A stretch of DNA of 11,404 nucleotides, from the NCBI GenBank assembly GCA_003024985.2, contig PXIH01S0004201.1; one strand, given 5' to 3'. Source of the stretch: Euperipatoides rowelli (lineage: Eukaryota > Onychophora > Udeonychophora > Euonychophora > Peripatopsidae). Below are positions 1 to 8,769 of this stretch, piece after piece (positions within the stretch are counted from its first letter, which is position 1; every line of letters starts with the position of its first letter). The translations under genes and the position numbers were made by a program. A model generated the notes under the pieces. It ran no database searches. It saw only the letters and a program-made list of their open reading frames with translations, and was not told the DNA's origin.

Positions 1-510
1 AAATAAATCACTTACCTTGCCAAGGGCACTTTGTTGTCTATAGAATATGATCATTTTAGAAAAAAACATCTTCGTTAATAATTGTGTAAGCCATTATATC
101 GCCATTTGTCGTAGATACCACCTGGTGTTTTTTACTATAAATATGGAAGCTAATATCAGGGGAACAGTTATTTTTAAATCACTTTTTATGGCAATAAAAA
201 TCTTATGTTTTTGTCGAAGGATGGATCTATGTATAACTTTAGGAATCTCAAAAACACCCACAAATCCTTCCTTCATCAATAAACCTAGGGAATAAATAAT
301 GTTTAAAAATGAATCATTGAGATGTAACTCCAGGCCTTGTTAATAACTGCTCCCTCCTTATTTCCACATGACATTGGATCAGATTCCTTCCGTTAGGTTA
401 TGTAAAATGGCTGTTTTCATCACAAAACCGATTATGAACGAAGATGTTTTTTATAAAACAATATATTCTATAGACAACGAAGTGCCCTTGGCAAGGCAAA
501 TGATTTATTT
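1..510. mobile_element. Foldback/MITE-like element with ~85-bp terminal inverted repeats
   Basis: The first ~86 bases are repeated in inverted orientation at about 425-510. Aligned from the outer ends, the arms share AAATAAATCA, the core CCTTGCCAAGGGCACTT, GTTGTCTATAGAATAT and AAACATCTTCGTT, with only a few substitutions and a 2-base gap. Each arm contains a small odd palindrome, CCTTG-S-CAAGG, at 15-25 and 486-496. Weaker similarity (GCCATTT) continues inward to about 110/400. The interior of ~310 bp has no convincing coding potential: the 61- and 82-codon open frames inside show no recognisable motif. The structure fits a non-autonomous DNA transposon or foldback element. The left arm begins at the window edge, so the true terminus and any target duplication cannot be seen, and the superfamily is undetermined. 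Confidence 0.75.
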
Positions 511-1411
511 TAATTAAATCTTTTAATTTGCACAAAAAAAATCTTGATATTTCCTAATATATGTTTGCTGAGACAAGAATACCGTCCCTATTAAATATTA
601 TAATCTTCTAATAAATATAATTTATTTATTTATTTTAATCTCCCCCCCCCCCCCCTTAACAATAAATATAATGGAATTAAATAAATCATATTATTTATAT
701 TCAAAGCATAATGTACAAAAATGCATACTGGATAATATTTACTAAAATAATAATAATAAAAAAAAAAAAAACACTAGCCCCTATTGATTTTCCTATTTTT
801 ATACATTTTAAATTCACCAATGCATTTTTTTTTTTTTTTTTACAAAAGAATTTGAGTGCCATCCAGATGTGTGAGTCGAAATCCATTTATGCTTGATTGT
901 GAAGATATAAACGTGCTTAGTTTAAAAAAATGTAGAACAGATTTTGTTTTCTTTCTTTGGCATTATGGAATCAAAATCACAGTAGGTAAAAGCATTTTAA
1001 CCCTTAAGCTAACATACTTAATTTAATTTAAAAACAAAGCTAAGTAGAAAAGGATTTAGGTGAAGAAAAAAAAATTCAATTAAAAATAAGTTATTTGTAA
1101 GAACATAATATAATGAAAGGAATTATTTTGATGAAATTGAAAATTTAAGTAATAAGATTAAATTAATCACATTATATATTTTTTAATTTAAGATTTAAAA
1201 AACATGTAATAACAAAGAGAATAATGACATTTTGAATAATCCCATTAGAAATGTGGTAAAAACATACATTTAATTAAGATAAAGTAAACAAAATAAATCT
1301 GTGAGTTCCATTAGCTTGAAATATTCTCTATAAATTACTTATCTTTTTGATAACACCTTTTTTTTTTTAAATATNGTAAATCTTGTGAGGGTTTTTCAAG
1401 AATGGCAAGTC
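511..1411. other. AT-rich spacer with homopolymer runs, no gene seen
   Basis: This stretch is low-complexity AT-rich DNA. It contains TTTA-type repeats near 620-637, a run of 14 C at 642-655, an A run near 759-771, a T run near 826-841 and an N at 1374. The two 61-codon open frames at 701-896, one on each strand, are dominated by Lys/Phe/Ile homopolymer translation and are not genes. No transposon ends were recognised. Confidence 0.6.
642..655. repeat. Poly-C (14 nt) homopolymer
   Basis: Fourteen consecutive C sit in otherwise AT-rich sequence. The same length of run recurs at 10568-10581. Such runs are prone to length error in assemblies. Confidence 0.9.
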
Positions 1412-2457
1412 TTTTAGTTGACTGTGATTGGTCATTTATTTATAATTGTTATGACATAGAGGTCGCCACTGAATGCTTCTACGATATATTGTATTTCATA
1501 TGTATGATTTATCTTTTCTGATTTCACAGATTACTATTGATCAAAGATCACCGCCTTGGATTGATTCTCAATTAATTTCTATTTTTAATAGAATAAATGA
1601 TGTTTATGACGAAAATAATATTAATTTATTTAAGTAGTTAAATAATGAGATAAAATATTTGTGTAGAGTAAAAAAGCAAAAATGGTTTGAAAATCTTATC
1701 TCATTAAACTCAATTGGATCATCTCAATTTTATCACAACAATAATAATCTTATAGGTATAAAAAAAAAAATCCAAACCTATTAAATTTCCTAACAGAACT
1801 GTTGAGCAATCTTACATGGACACAGCTTCATTTTTTTTTTGTCCTTAGCTAATTCTAAAATTCCTTATAAGTCACTTAATTTTGGATCTGAAATGTCCTC
1901 TGAATTTCCATTAATTGAAAAAATGTATGTTAATCAAAATCAAAATAGAATTGATCAGCACTCAGGATTATCACCTGACCAAATACCTCCATTCATATGG
2001 AGTTGAATTTACTGATCCAATAACCTCTATTATTAATTTGTCCCTTTTATCAAGTTATTGCCCCAAAAAATTGAAAGATACTTTTTTTATTCCTATACCA
2101 AAAACACCAAATCTTCAAAATTCACAACAAATAAGACCCAAAGCAATTAAATCACATATTGGAAAAATTCTGGAGAGACACATTCTAAAAAAATATTTTA
2201 CCTATTATTGAACCTCATTTGGATGTAATGCAGTTTGGAGGATTTAAAGGGAAATCTACTACTAATTATCTCTCAATTTTACTTGACACTATAACATTTA
2301 ACCTTGAGAATAGATCAAACTCAGTTTCTTCATTAATAACAGATTTTAGAAAAGCTTTTGATAATTTAGACCATAATGTTTTTATGACATCACTTAAAAA
2401 AATCCTCCCCCTTCCATCAATTATTATATATCCACTCAGTTTCAACCTAAATGGCAT
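1412..2457 (+). pseudogene. Decayed LINE ORF2 fragment (linker and N-terminal half of reverse transcriptase)
   Basis: The fragment can be followed in three frames. The piece from 1412 reads as the segment that usually follows the endonuclease (DCDWSFIY, then ATECFYDILY). From 1530 comes RSPPWID and a charged stretch ending KKQKWFENL, broken by TAG at 1635-1637. At about 1953-2000 LSPDQIPPF corresponds to the 'KSxGPDgIPp' motif. After a frameshift the frame from 1915 gives IINLSLLSSYCPKKLKD, FFIPIPKT, a degenerate 'YRPI' (IRPKAI) and GKILER. After a second shift near 2200 come QFGGFKGKSTTNYL and motif A, DFRKAFDNLDH, whose Asp codon is at 2342-2344. Similarity stops near 2457, before the YxDD box, so the polymerase cannot work. 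The motifs suit the CR1/Jockey-like group of non-LTR retrotransposons, but the clade is inferred. The endonuclease and 3' end are missing. Confidence 0.8.
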
Positions 2458-3387
2458 TTAGATATATCTAAAAAAAAAAATTAAAGTCTATTTTTTTTAA
2501 ATATAGTTTAATATGTCTTTAATAAATCCCTGTAGTTTTTTTCCCATTTAAAATCGTTTAATATTAAGAATTTTAAAGAATCCCAGAGAGGGTATACTTG
2601 CCTAAACCGTCAATAGCATTTTCTATGTTAATTATTTCAGGATGGCCGATAGAGGAGCTGAACTTCAATGTATGCATTGCAGAGCAACTATAGATTAATT
2701 AATACCACATGATATTCAACAAGAAATTGTAAACTACCAGATTAGCTAGTGTTTAATTAACTGACCACAACATCATTAGACCAATACTAATACCATGAAC
2801 TTGCAGATGTTATTTTTGCATGTTTAGAAAGTAACCTCTAAAGATGCAAGCATAACATATTAACCTCTAAAGAATGTAGTTCAGATGAGCTTTTTTGCTG
2901 TTAATAAATAATCATTTGATTTTCCAAACAAATTTATGTTTCTTTGGTTTATAACGTGGAGCTTTTTTAACATGTTAGTACCAACATCAAAGATTTATCA
3001 TCAATTTGGAATTTTGGACTTGGTGGTAAGTTTGTTATTTTATTGACAAGATATGTATTTTGAACATCAATTTAGAGATTACCCATCACAGGAGTTTTGC
3101 TGTAGTTTATGAACTCTTATATGGTTTTATTGTTTTCCAACATTGCTCATTCAGTGGTGCATGTGTTTATTCACAACCCTAACTCACAAGCTGACCAATA
3201 TTTTAATCACTGCATTTATATACAATAGTGCTGGCAACAAGAAGCTCTTTCTCTGACTTAAAAACTTTCCTTAAAAATAAATTATTATTCAGGTTCTAGT
3301 TCACTGTCACTAAACATCTAATAGTATATGCAGGAAGGATTATAGTCCTAATAGCATATATTTAATATAAAATGGATATTATAATAA
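2458..3387. other. Unassigned AT-rich stretch
   Basis: No gene or element was recognised. Small features include a short direct repeat of TAACCTCTAAAGA near 2831 and 2861. An acceptor-like TTATTTCAG ends at 2640, directly before an 18-codon ATG frame (2642-2695), and a donor-like GTAAGT lies at 3026-3031. No reading frame links these sites, so they are not called as an exon. Confidence 0.5.
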
Positions 3388-3391
3388 TTAA

Positions 3392-3404
3392 CCCTTCTAA
3401 TACC
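3392..3404 (+). repeat. piggyBac left terminal inverted repeat
   Basis: CCCTTCTAATACC directly follows the TTAA duplication and matches the inverted right terminus at 12 of 13 bases. Confidence 0.9.
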
Positions 3405-3406
3405 AT

Positions 3407-3424
3407 GGGGTCACCAGTGACCCC
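3407..3424. repeat. Left subterminal palindrome of piggyBac
   Basis: GGGGTCAC-CA-GTGACCCC has perfect 8-bp arms around a 2-bp centre, 2 bp inside the left terminal repeat. By position it corresponds to the internal inverted repeat of piggyBac elements, a probable transposase-recognition sequence (inference). Confidence 0.85.
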
Positions 3425-3571
3425 AGTGCATTTTTGCCAAACAACTGTAGTTATTGTATGACTTTCAAAATTCTGAAAAAAATTGATTTTTTTCATTTAG
3501 TGCTGGACATTTCATTCATATATAGCAATTTAATTAAATATGTAAATTTTAATTATTTTTGCCAGTTTATC

Positions 3572-3609
3572 CACTGAGTACCATTGGGATCACATGTGAC
3601 CCCAAAAAT
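3572..3609 (+). repeat. Second left subterminal repeat, inverted match to 6341-6378
   Basis: This 38-bp block (CACTGAGTACCATTGGG..., palindrome core at 3586-3603) matches the inverted complement of 6341-6378 at about 32 of 38 positions. The palindrome has one arm mismatch (GGGATCAC against GTGACCCC). It is the better partner of the right-end copy than the outermost left palindrome, because the matching flank CACTGARTACCA is shared. Confidence 0.8.
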
Positions 3610-3745
3610 GTTTTAGCATAAATGTGAAAAATAACAAAAAAATATTTAGAGTAACAGTCAAATTAGTAAAAATATTGTAAAAGGTATATATTCTTGTCAC
3701 CAGATGGCTTCACTATTCAGCCCCAAAAAATTTATACATTTTAAA

Positions 3746-6166
3746 ATGTGTTTATACCGCATAAGAAGGGTTTTTGAAATACTACCACAAAAGAAACTGT
3801 GTTACATAACTGAAGAAAAAAATTTCAAGGATTATGAATAAAGAAAATAATTCTGAAAGTTCATCTATTGAATTAGAATACAGCTTTGAACCACCTTTTC
3901 CCTAACTCAAAGAAACAATGGAACTCTTAGAATCTAATATCCAATGTGGAGCGTGACTTGCATGCTTTATAGAGTTAAACAAGCCAACAATATAATGATT
4001 ATATAAGCTGAGAAGAAGAGACAAATGGTTTTCTCTCTCTAAAAGAAATCTAACTTTTCAAACGTTGTATGCTGATAAAGGAATGAATTATCAAGTGCCT
4101 GAAATTGTCTTAAAGTAAAACTAAAGGAGTTTCACTCCCTTCCACCCGCTAGAAATATTCACATTTCTCTTTTAAATATTTACAGGCTAACGTCAAGACA
4201 AGAAGCAATCCGCAACGTCAGTTACTCCGTGACGAATGTCCTTGTAACCCTCTGAGGAGAAGCTCTTCATCAAACTCTTTGTTATCTCCAGCCACTGCTC
4301 CATGTTACCAGAAGACAGCAACTATGCCCTGGTACTGGAGGTAATGACTTTCTCATTATAAACATTATATGTATAACGCTGTATATTCCCAATATCCCCC
4401 TTCACCCTGATCATTATCCTACCTAAACTAATAAAACATATCTAGTTTTTATATATATCTTTCTGACTCAGTCTTCCTTTTCTTAGCTATAATGGCCCAT
4501 AAACAGTTTAGAACAACTGTTTATTGTAAACATTATACAATACCCATTTGACCATCACGCAACACTGTTATAATCTCTCAGGGGTCTGATTATCTGCATG
4601 CAAGTCCTGAAGCAGATAGCTCTATGTGAATAAAAAAAACTTTTTTACCATTTAATAAAATTAAAATATTTAAAATAAAAAAATAAATCTATCTAATGTG
4701 AAATCTATGTTAAGGATATATTTCTTTTTTTTATAATTAAAAAAATAAAGATGAAATGTTGTATGCAATTCCACAAAGAGTCACAAATGTAAGGGATCCA
4801 GTTAGAATGACAAATTTATCAGGGCTTACACATTACTTGATGAGAAATGTGGACATTAAGCAATCTACATAAACTTTTCCTGGAACCAAATACCATTGAA
4901 GACATTATAAAATAGACAGGAGGAAAGAACACATAATTATGAAAAAAAAAATGTGAAAATACTGAGAGAGAAGAAATTATGTGCTTTCTGACTGTTGAAA
5001 CTTTCTAGAGTGTCTAAACCACAAAATTATGCACTAACAATTTTAAGGAATGAAAATGATGGAAGTATGATTTTGAATAGTCTATGGCTAGGAAAATATT
5101 CACACAAATGTTCCAATGCATTCGATTTGATGATGCTGAGTTTAGATACCAAAATCAATCTGGTGATAAACTGTTACCATTTGAAAAATATTTCAATCTT
5201 GAACTAACTCTTTAAAAGATGAGTACATTTCTCATGAGAATGTTACCATTGCTGTACAATTAGTTACATGTATGGATAAATGATAATTTCAAAAGAATAT
5301 TCCATCAAATCCAGGAAAGTATGGAATAAATGTTGGGCTTTTTTTGACAGTAAAATCTTCTATGCATGCAATATACTGGTACTTACAGGAAAATAAAATA
5401 AAATTATTAGATAGTTCAATCAAGGAAAGTGATTAGTTTTGGATATGGTGAAATGAATGGAAAAAGGTGAAGAAATATCACATCAGACAATTTTTTTTTA
5501 TAAGTTTGAATTTTGAAAAAAAGAACTAACAAAAGTAGCAGGTGAAACTTGTTTGTACAATATAGAATAATCACTTTGGGAATTACCTCAGGAGTTTGTC
5601 ACATGAAAAGGAAAGAGAAATCAACTGAGCGTTAATTTGATTTCAAAAGTCAGCTACTATGTACCCTATTGTCCAATAAAAGGAAAAGTTGTAACTCATC
5701 TTAGCACAATGCAATTTCCTGATGAAACTGATAATACTAAGGTAGCAAGACCAGCTATTACTCTGAATTACAAAATCAGGAGCTGATACATTGGACCAGC
5801 TATTGCAGACATATACAACAAAGTGAATAAGATGATGGTAAATGACCATTTTTAACAACATGTTAACATTATTGCACTGAATGGCTTTATTATTTGGTTA
5901 CACCTAAACTCAAATTGGGAGGAAAAAACAAATTATAAAAGAGGAGTGTTTCTTTTGCAATTAGGAAAGTTTTTCATCCAGCAAATACTACAGAAGTATC
6001 TTCCTGTTCCAAAGATATTTGATGTAGATATAAGCATGCAAGTCAAAAATTGTGCAAGATGTTGTTGTGATCTTCTAGTGAACTGAAAATATAGTGATAC
6101 ATGCATTAAATGTTCAATTTTGTATGTAAACAACATTCTAGCACTAAATGTCTAAATTGTAAATGA
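3746..6166 (+). pseudogene. piggyBac transposase pseudogene (DDE_Tnp_1_7 type plus C-terminal Cys/His domain)
   Basis: Several frames together retain the family's order of motifs. A 31-codon N-terminal piece starts at 3746 (ending ITEEKNFKDYE), and an acidic/Ser-rich stretch follows at 3834-3902. After the insertion come LFLEPNTIEDIIK (4874-4912, then TAG), EEIMCFLTVETF (to 5005, then TAG), SKPQNY for the usual 'klPqlrdYW', and RFDDAEFR with GDKLLPFEKYF (5123-5212, then TAA). ENVTIAVQLV (5236-5265) aligns to 'ltiDEqLv'; GCT at 5251-5253 replaces the first catalytic Asp. Next are YSIKSRKVWNKCWAFFDSK and LVLTGK (5298-5393), TSDNFF with the second Asp at 5486-5488, GADTLDQLLQTY with the third Asp at 5785-5787 and the Val of 'GVD' lost, and IALNGFIIWLHLNSNWEEK (5868-5924). 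At the C-terminus CIKC (6102-6113) and VCKQHSSTKCLNC (6122-6160) precede TGA at 6164. Many frameshifts and stops make it non-functional. Confidence 0.88.
4120..4760. mobile_element. Probable secondary insertion inside the piggyBac element, possibly LTR-like
   Basis: Between the N-terminal transposase remnants and the motif at 4874 lies sequence that does not read as transposase in any frame and is locally much richer in G/C, especially at 4180-4350. Downstream are a TATA-like stretch near 4365, AATAAA-type signals near 4430, a pyrimidine-rich segment near 4460-4490 and an 8-bp-stem hairpin at 4501-4522. This order would suit the LTR of a retrotransposon. I could not find TG...CA ends with a flanking duplication, so both class and borders are guesses. 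The simpler alternative is a poorly conserved transposase linker plus divergence. Confidence 0.35.
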
Positions 6167-6346
6167 TGCATTTTTTTACTATTGTCTCAATAAATTATGC
6201 CTAATTATAATTTTTATATGTTCCATATAATGGTAAATGCATAAAATATATTTATTATATAATAAATATATTATAAATAAAGTTGATAAAGTTGTGGTAT
6301 ATAATCATTTTTTCATAATATTACTAGCAAAAGAAGAAATATTAAT

Positions 6347-6364
6347 GGGGTCACAGGTGACCCC
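6347..6364. repeat. Right subterminal palindrome of piggyBac
   Basis: GGGGTCAC-AG-GTGACCCC has perfect 8-bp arms and ends 30 bp before the right terminal repeat. It is the counterpart of the copies at 3407-3424 and 3586-3603. Confidence 0.85.
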
Positions 6365-6394
6365 AGTGGTATTCAGTGATAGAATAAAAAAGTT

Positions 6395-6407
6395 GATATT
6401 AGAAGGG
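6395..6407 (-). repeat. piggyBac right terminal inverted repeat
   Basis: Read on the minus strand, the terminus is CCCTTCTAATATC. It abuts the TTAA duplication at 6408-6411. Confidence 0.9.
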
Positions 6408-6411
6408 TTAA

Positions 6412-6680
6412 AGGAGTTTAGTCAACTTTATTAAAAATGAACTTCTTATATTGGATCAAAATATATTCAGAAAATATTAATCTGAATAACTGTTTTGAAG
6501 AATCAATAATTGCCTTGTTTTGACTGGCATAATCTGAACTTTTAAAATCAATTATTGCATATCCAAACAATAACATGCATACTGTTTGTCTCCATCAAGA
6601 TCATCCATCACTTGCTCAAACCCATCCTCTCACGTTCCAATACACAACAAAAAATAAAAATAAAAAATACAGCAGAAGAC
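6412..6680. other. Short AT-rich flank, no gene seen
   Basis: This is sequence between the piggyBac element and the satellite. It contains two near copies of AATCAATWATTGC, near 6502 and 6548, and an A-rich stretch at 6645-6668. A 65-codon open frame at 6237-6434 runs across the piggyBac terminus and is spurious. Confidence 0.5.
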
Positions 6681-7312
6681 TGACAGACAGATAGACAGAC
6701 AGACAGGTGGGCACAAATCTGGGATGAATGGATGGCTTGATGGATGGCTGGTTGGCTGACTGGATGGATGGGTGAGTGAGTGAATGAGTGGTGATTGTGA
6801 CTGGGCATTAGGATGGATTGGTGGATGGTGGGAGGGAGGGAGGGAGAAAAAGAGAGAGGGAGAGAGGGAGGGAGAGAGGGAGGGAGAGAGGGAGGGAGAG
6901 AGGGAGGGAGAGGGGGAGGGAGAGAGAGAGAGGGAGAGAGGGAGGTAGAGAGGGAGGTTGTGAGGGATGGATGGATGTATGGTATGGTTGGTATAGATGG
7001 ATGGATGGATGGAGGGATGGAGGAATGCAGAGATGGAGGGAAGGTGGTAGGATGGGATGGAGGGATGGAGGAGTGCAGGGATGGATGGAAGGTGGTAAGA
7101 TGGGATGGATGGATGGATGGACGTACAGACGGATGACTAGGATGGACAGATGGATGGATGGATGGAGGGGTGGGTGGACGGACGGATGGATGGATGGTTG
7201 GATGGATGGATGGATGGATGGATGGATGGATGGATGGATGGATGGATGGATGGTTGGATGGATGGATGGATGGATGGATGGAGGGGTGGATGGACGGACG
7301 GATGGATGGACA
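6681..7312. repeat. Mosaic tetranucleotide satellite: GACA, GGAT and GGGA/GAGA blocks
   Basis: The array opens with (GACA)n near 6681-6705 and continues with imperfect GGAT/GGCT repeats to about 6826. A purine-only GGGA/GAGAGG tract follows at 6828-6957, then a GGAT-dominated stretch to 7312, with the purest (GGAT)n at about 7200-7280. Two higher-order duplications are visible. A 48-bp unit is repeated at 7016-7063 and 7064-7111, and a block beginning GGAGGGGTGGRTGGACGGAC recurs at about 7164 and 7281, 117 bp apart. All six frames stay open for long distances (an IHPS repeat on minus; DGWM and EGGR repeats on plus), which is a by-product of the tandem repeat and not a gene. Confidence 0.95.
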
Positions 7313-8159
7313 GATCACCCACTTATTTATATTACTTTTGAAAACTTTTTATTTCGGTTTTCATAAAAATATTAAAAAAAAATAAACAAAAAAATAGAAA
7401 TGTCTATTTAAAGATAAACAAATAAATAAAAATTAAAGTAAAAATTAATATAATTTCAACGAAATAATTTCATTTAAATTTAAACATTTAAGTATGCTTG
7501 TAATCAAATTTCTGAATTATCTATTTTCCAAATAGCATTATAAAATAATCCAAATTTACTGTACCTAAAGCAATCTTTTCTTAAATATCAATATATTAAA
7601 TAAATTTCTAGCTAGGAACTGCTATATGTAATCCAACTGGTTAATTTAGAACTAATGACAAAAGAAACGGTTTCTTTATATATCCATATAATTGTCTCAC
7701 CTTTCAAGATTATTATTTAGTTTGAAATCAATATGGTTGGTTTATATAAGATGTAGGCCTACAGATTTAAATTATTTCATTTAATGTAGATATTACATTC
7801 TATATATGATTATGTATTTGCAGAATATAATATTGTAATAGATAATATTGAACTGAATTTGTACAATTAGATATGCATGTAAAGATATAATATTCCAATA
7901 TTCTAACAAATAAAAACTTTTAATTAAAAAGTTTATTATTAATATAATCATTAACAAATGGAAATTTATGAATGTTTTATAACGTATTATCCTCTAACTA
8001 CTTGTCAAATTGTTTCAAATGCCCAATTATTTACTTTTAGTAAAATCATATTATGTTTTCAAAATGTTTTTTTTATTAAACATATCTTTTTTCACCAAAT
8101 TTAATGAGTTAAGAAAGAAAATGGGACATAATAACTATTTAATGAGAGAATGATGTAAT
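7313..8159. other. AT-rich unassigned stretch
   Basis: No gene or element was recognised. The only marked motif is the 10-bp palindrome GTAGGCCTAC near 7754-7763. A-rich sequence at 7370-7440 directly follows the satellite. Confidence 0.5.
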
Positions 8160-8388
8160 TCATTACAGTTTATCTTCATCTTCTTCTTTTCATTTTCTGT
8201 CCATCCCTCAATGTTATTAGTAGTCTAATGTATCCAGTTCCTTTCAAGCACATACCTGGAATATTTCCATTTCCTATTCCTTACTTCATACAAAATACTT
8301 AAAACACCTCCCCATCTTTTCCACACTTCCTCATTTCTTATCAAATCTGTCCTAAGGGTATATTATGTTAAAAAACTCTGAGCAATCG
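8160..8388 (-). pseudogene. Remnant of the C-terminal region of a second LINE ORF2
   Basis: On the minus strand, starting at 8388, RLLRV is followed, after ~20 unmatched bases and a frame change, by DLIRNEEVWKRWG. LSILYEVRNRKWKYSRYVLER and then NNIEGWTENEKKKMK come next, with a stop between them. This order resembles the segment downstream of reverse transcriptase in many animal LINEs: 'RRmLrI.W.drirNeeVl', '.RrlrwfGHvlR', 'iEGk.eGkr.rGRp'. The GH of 'GHV.R' reads RY here, and the final Arg/Gly-rich part has become Lys-rich. No reverse transcriptase motif was found upstream (above 8388). The piece is short and diverged, so the call rests on motif order alone. It is on the opposite strand from the LINE at 1412-2457 and covers a different part of the protein. 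Confidence 0.5.
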
Positions 8389-8769
8389 TAATTTCCAGTT
8401 AACGAATATCAATAGGTACTACCTTTTTTTTTCTTTTGTCTTCATCTTTTATTACTGTTAGTGGCGTTTAAAAATCTCAGACTTTGTCTCAATTTATTTT
8501 TACTATTTTGTTATCCATGATTATACTGTATATAGTTATTCCTAGCCCGAGCTCATATTTTTTTAAAACAAAAAATAGCCTAAAACTAAACCATGTTCAA
8601 GCAAATATCATTTTGTTTATGTTTTGACTATTTTATATTCACAACAATGTCAACAATAATTATTAACCTTTGTCACCTTACAATAGTGTGCTCTTCACGA
8701 TATGCAAGAATAATAAATTAAGAAGTGTTTATACTGAAACGAATGCAATATTCGCACTCTCTTGCCGTG
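8389..8769. other. AT-rich unassigned stretch
   Basis: No gene was recognised. On the minus strand this could hold earlier parts of the LINE found at 8160-8388, but no motif was convincing. Confidence 0.4.

Larger units (their letters stand above)
3388..6411 (+). mobile_element. Complete but degraded piggyBac transposon with TTAA target duplications
   Basis: TTAA occurs at 3388-3391 and 6408-6411, immediately outside the termini, as expected for piggyBac integration. The left end starts CCCTTCTAATACCA and the right end, read inverted, starts CCCTTCTAATATCA: 11 identical bases, then one substitution and two more matches. Near-palindromes of the form GGGGTCAC-NN-GTGACCCC lie at 3407-3424 and 6347-6364, and a third, slightly diverged copy at 3586-3603. 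The outer pair sits 2 bp from a 13-bp left repeat and 30 bp from the right one, the same asymmetry described for the internal repeats of the Trichoplusia ni piggyBac. The body is 3016 bp and carries a plus-strand transposase pseudogene. The element cannot supply its own transposase; whether its ends could still be mobilised cannot be judged from sequence alone. Confidence 0.92.

Noticed and set aside
47-295. Overlapping 82- and 61-codon open frames inside the foldback element
   Set aside because: They overlap on opposite strands, one begins inside the inverted arm, and neither shows a domain or motif I recognise.
2632-3031. Acceptor-like TTATTTCAG before an ATG and donor-like GTAAGT ~390 bp later, suggesting an exon
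   Set aside because: The frame from the ATG stops after 18 codons and no other frame stays open across the interval. Such hexamers are common by chance.
3291-3303. AGGTTCTAGTTCA resembling a tRNA B box
   Set aside because: Two consensus positions differ, no A box or tRNA fold is nearby, and no tail or repeat boundary is visible.
5643-6136. Minus-strand open frames of 72 and 67 codons
   Set aside because: They are antisense shadows of the plus-strand transposase pseudogene, whose family motifs read on the plus strand.
6237-6434. 65-codon open frame at the right end of the piggyBac element
   Set aside because: It runs through the terminal repeat and TTAA into the flank, in AT-rich sequence, and lies downstream of the transposase stop at 6164.
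6608-7385. Long open frames (up to 236 codons) of IHPS, DGWM or EGGR repeats on both strands
   Set aside because: They arise because a tetranucleotide array without stop codons is open in every frame on both strands. They are strand-symmetric and start and stop at the array borders.
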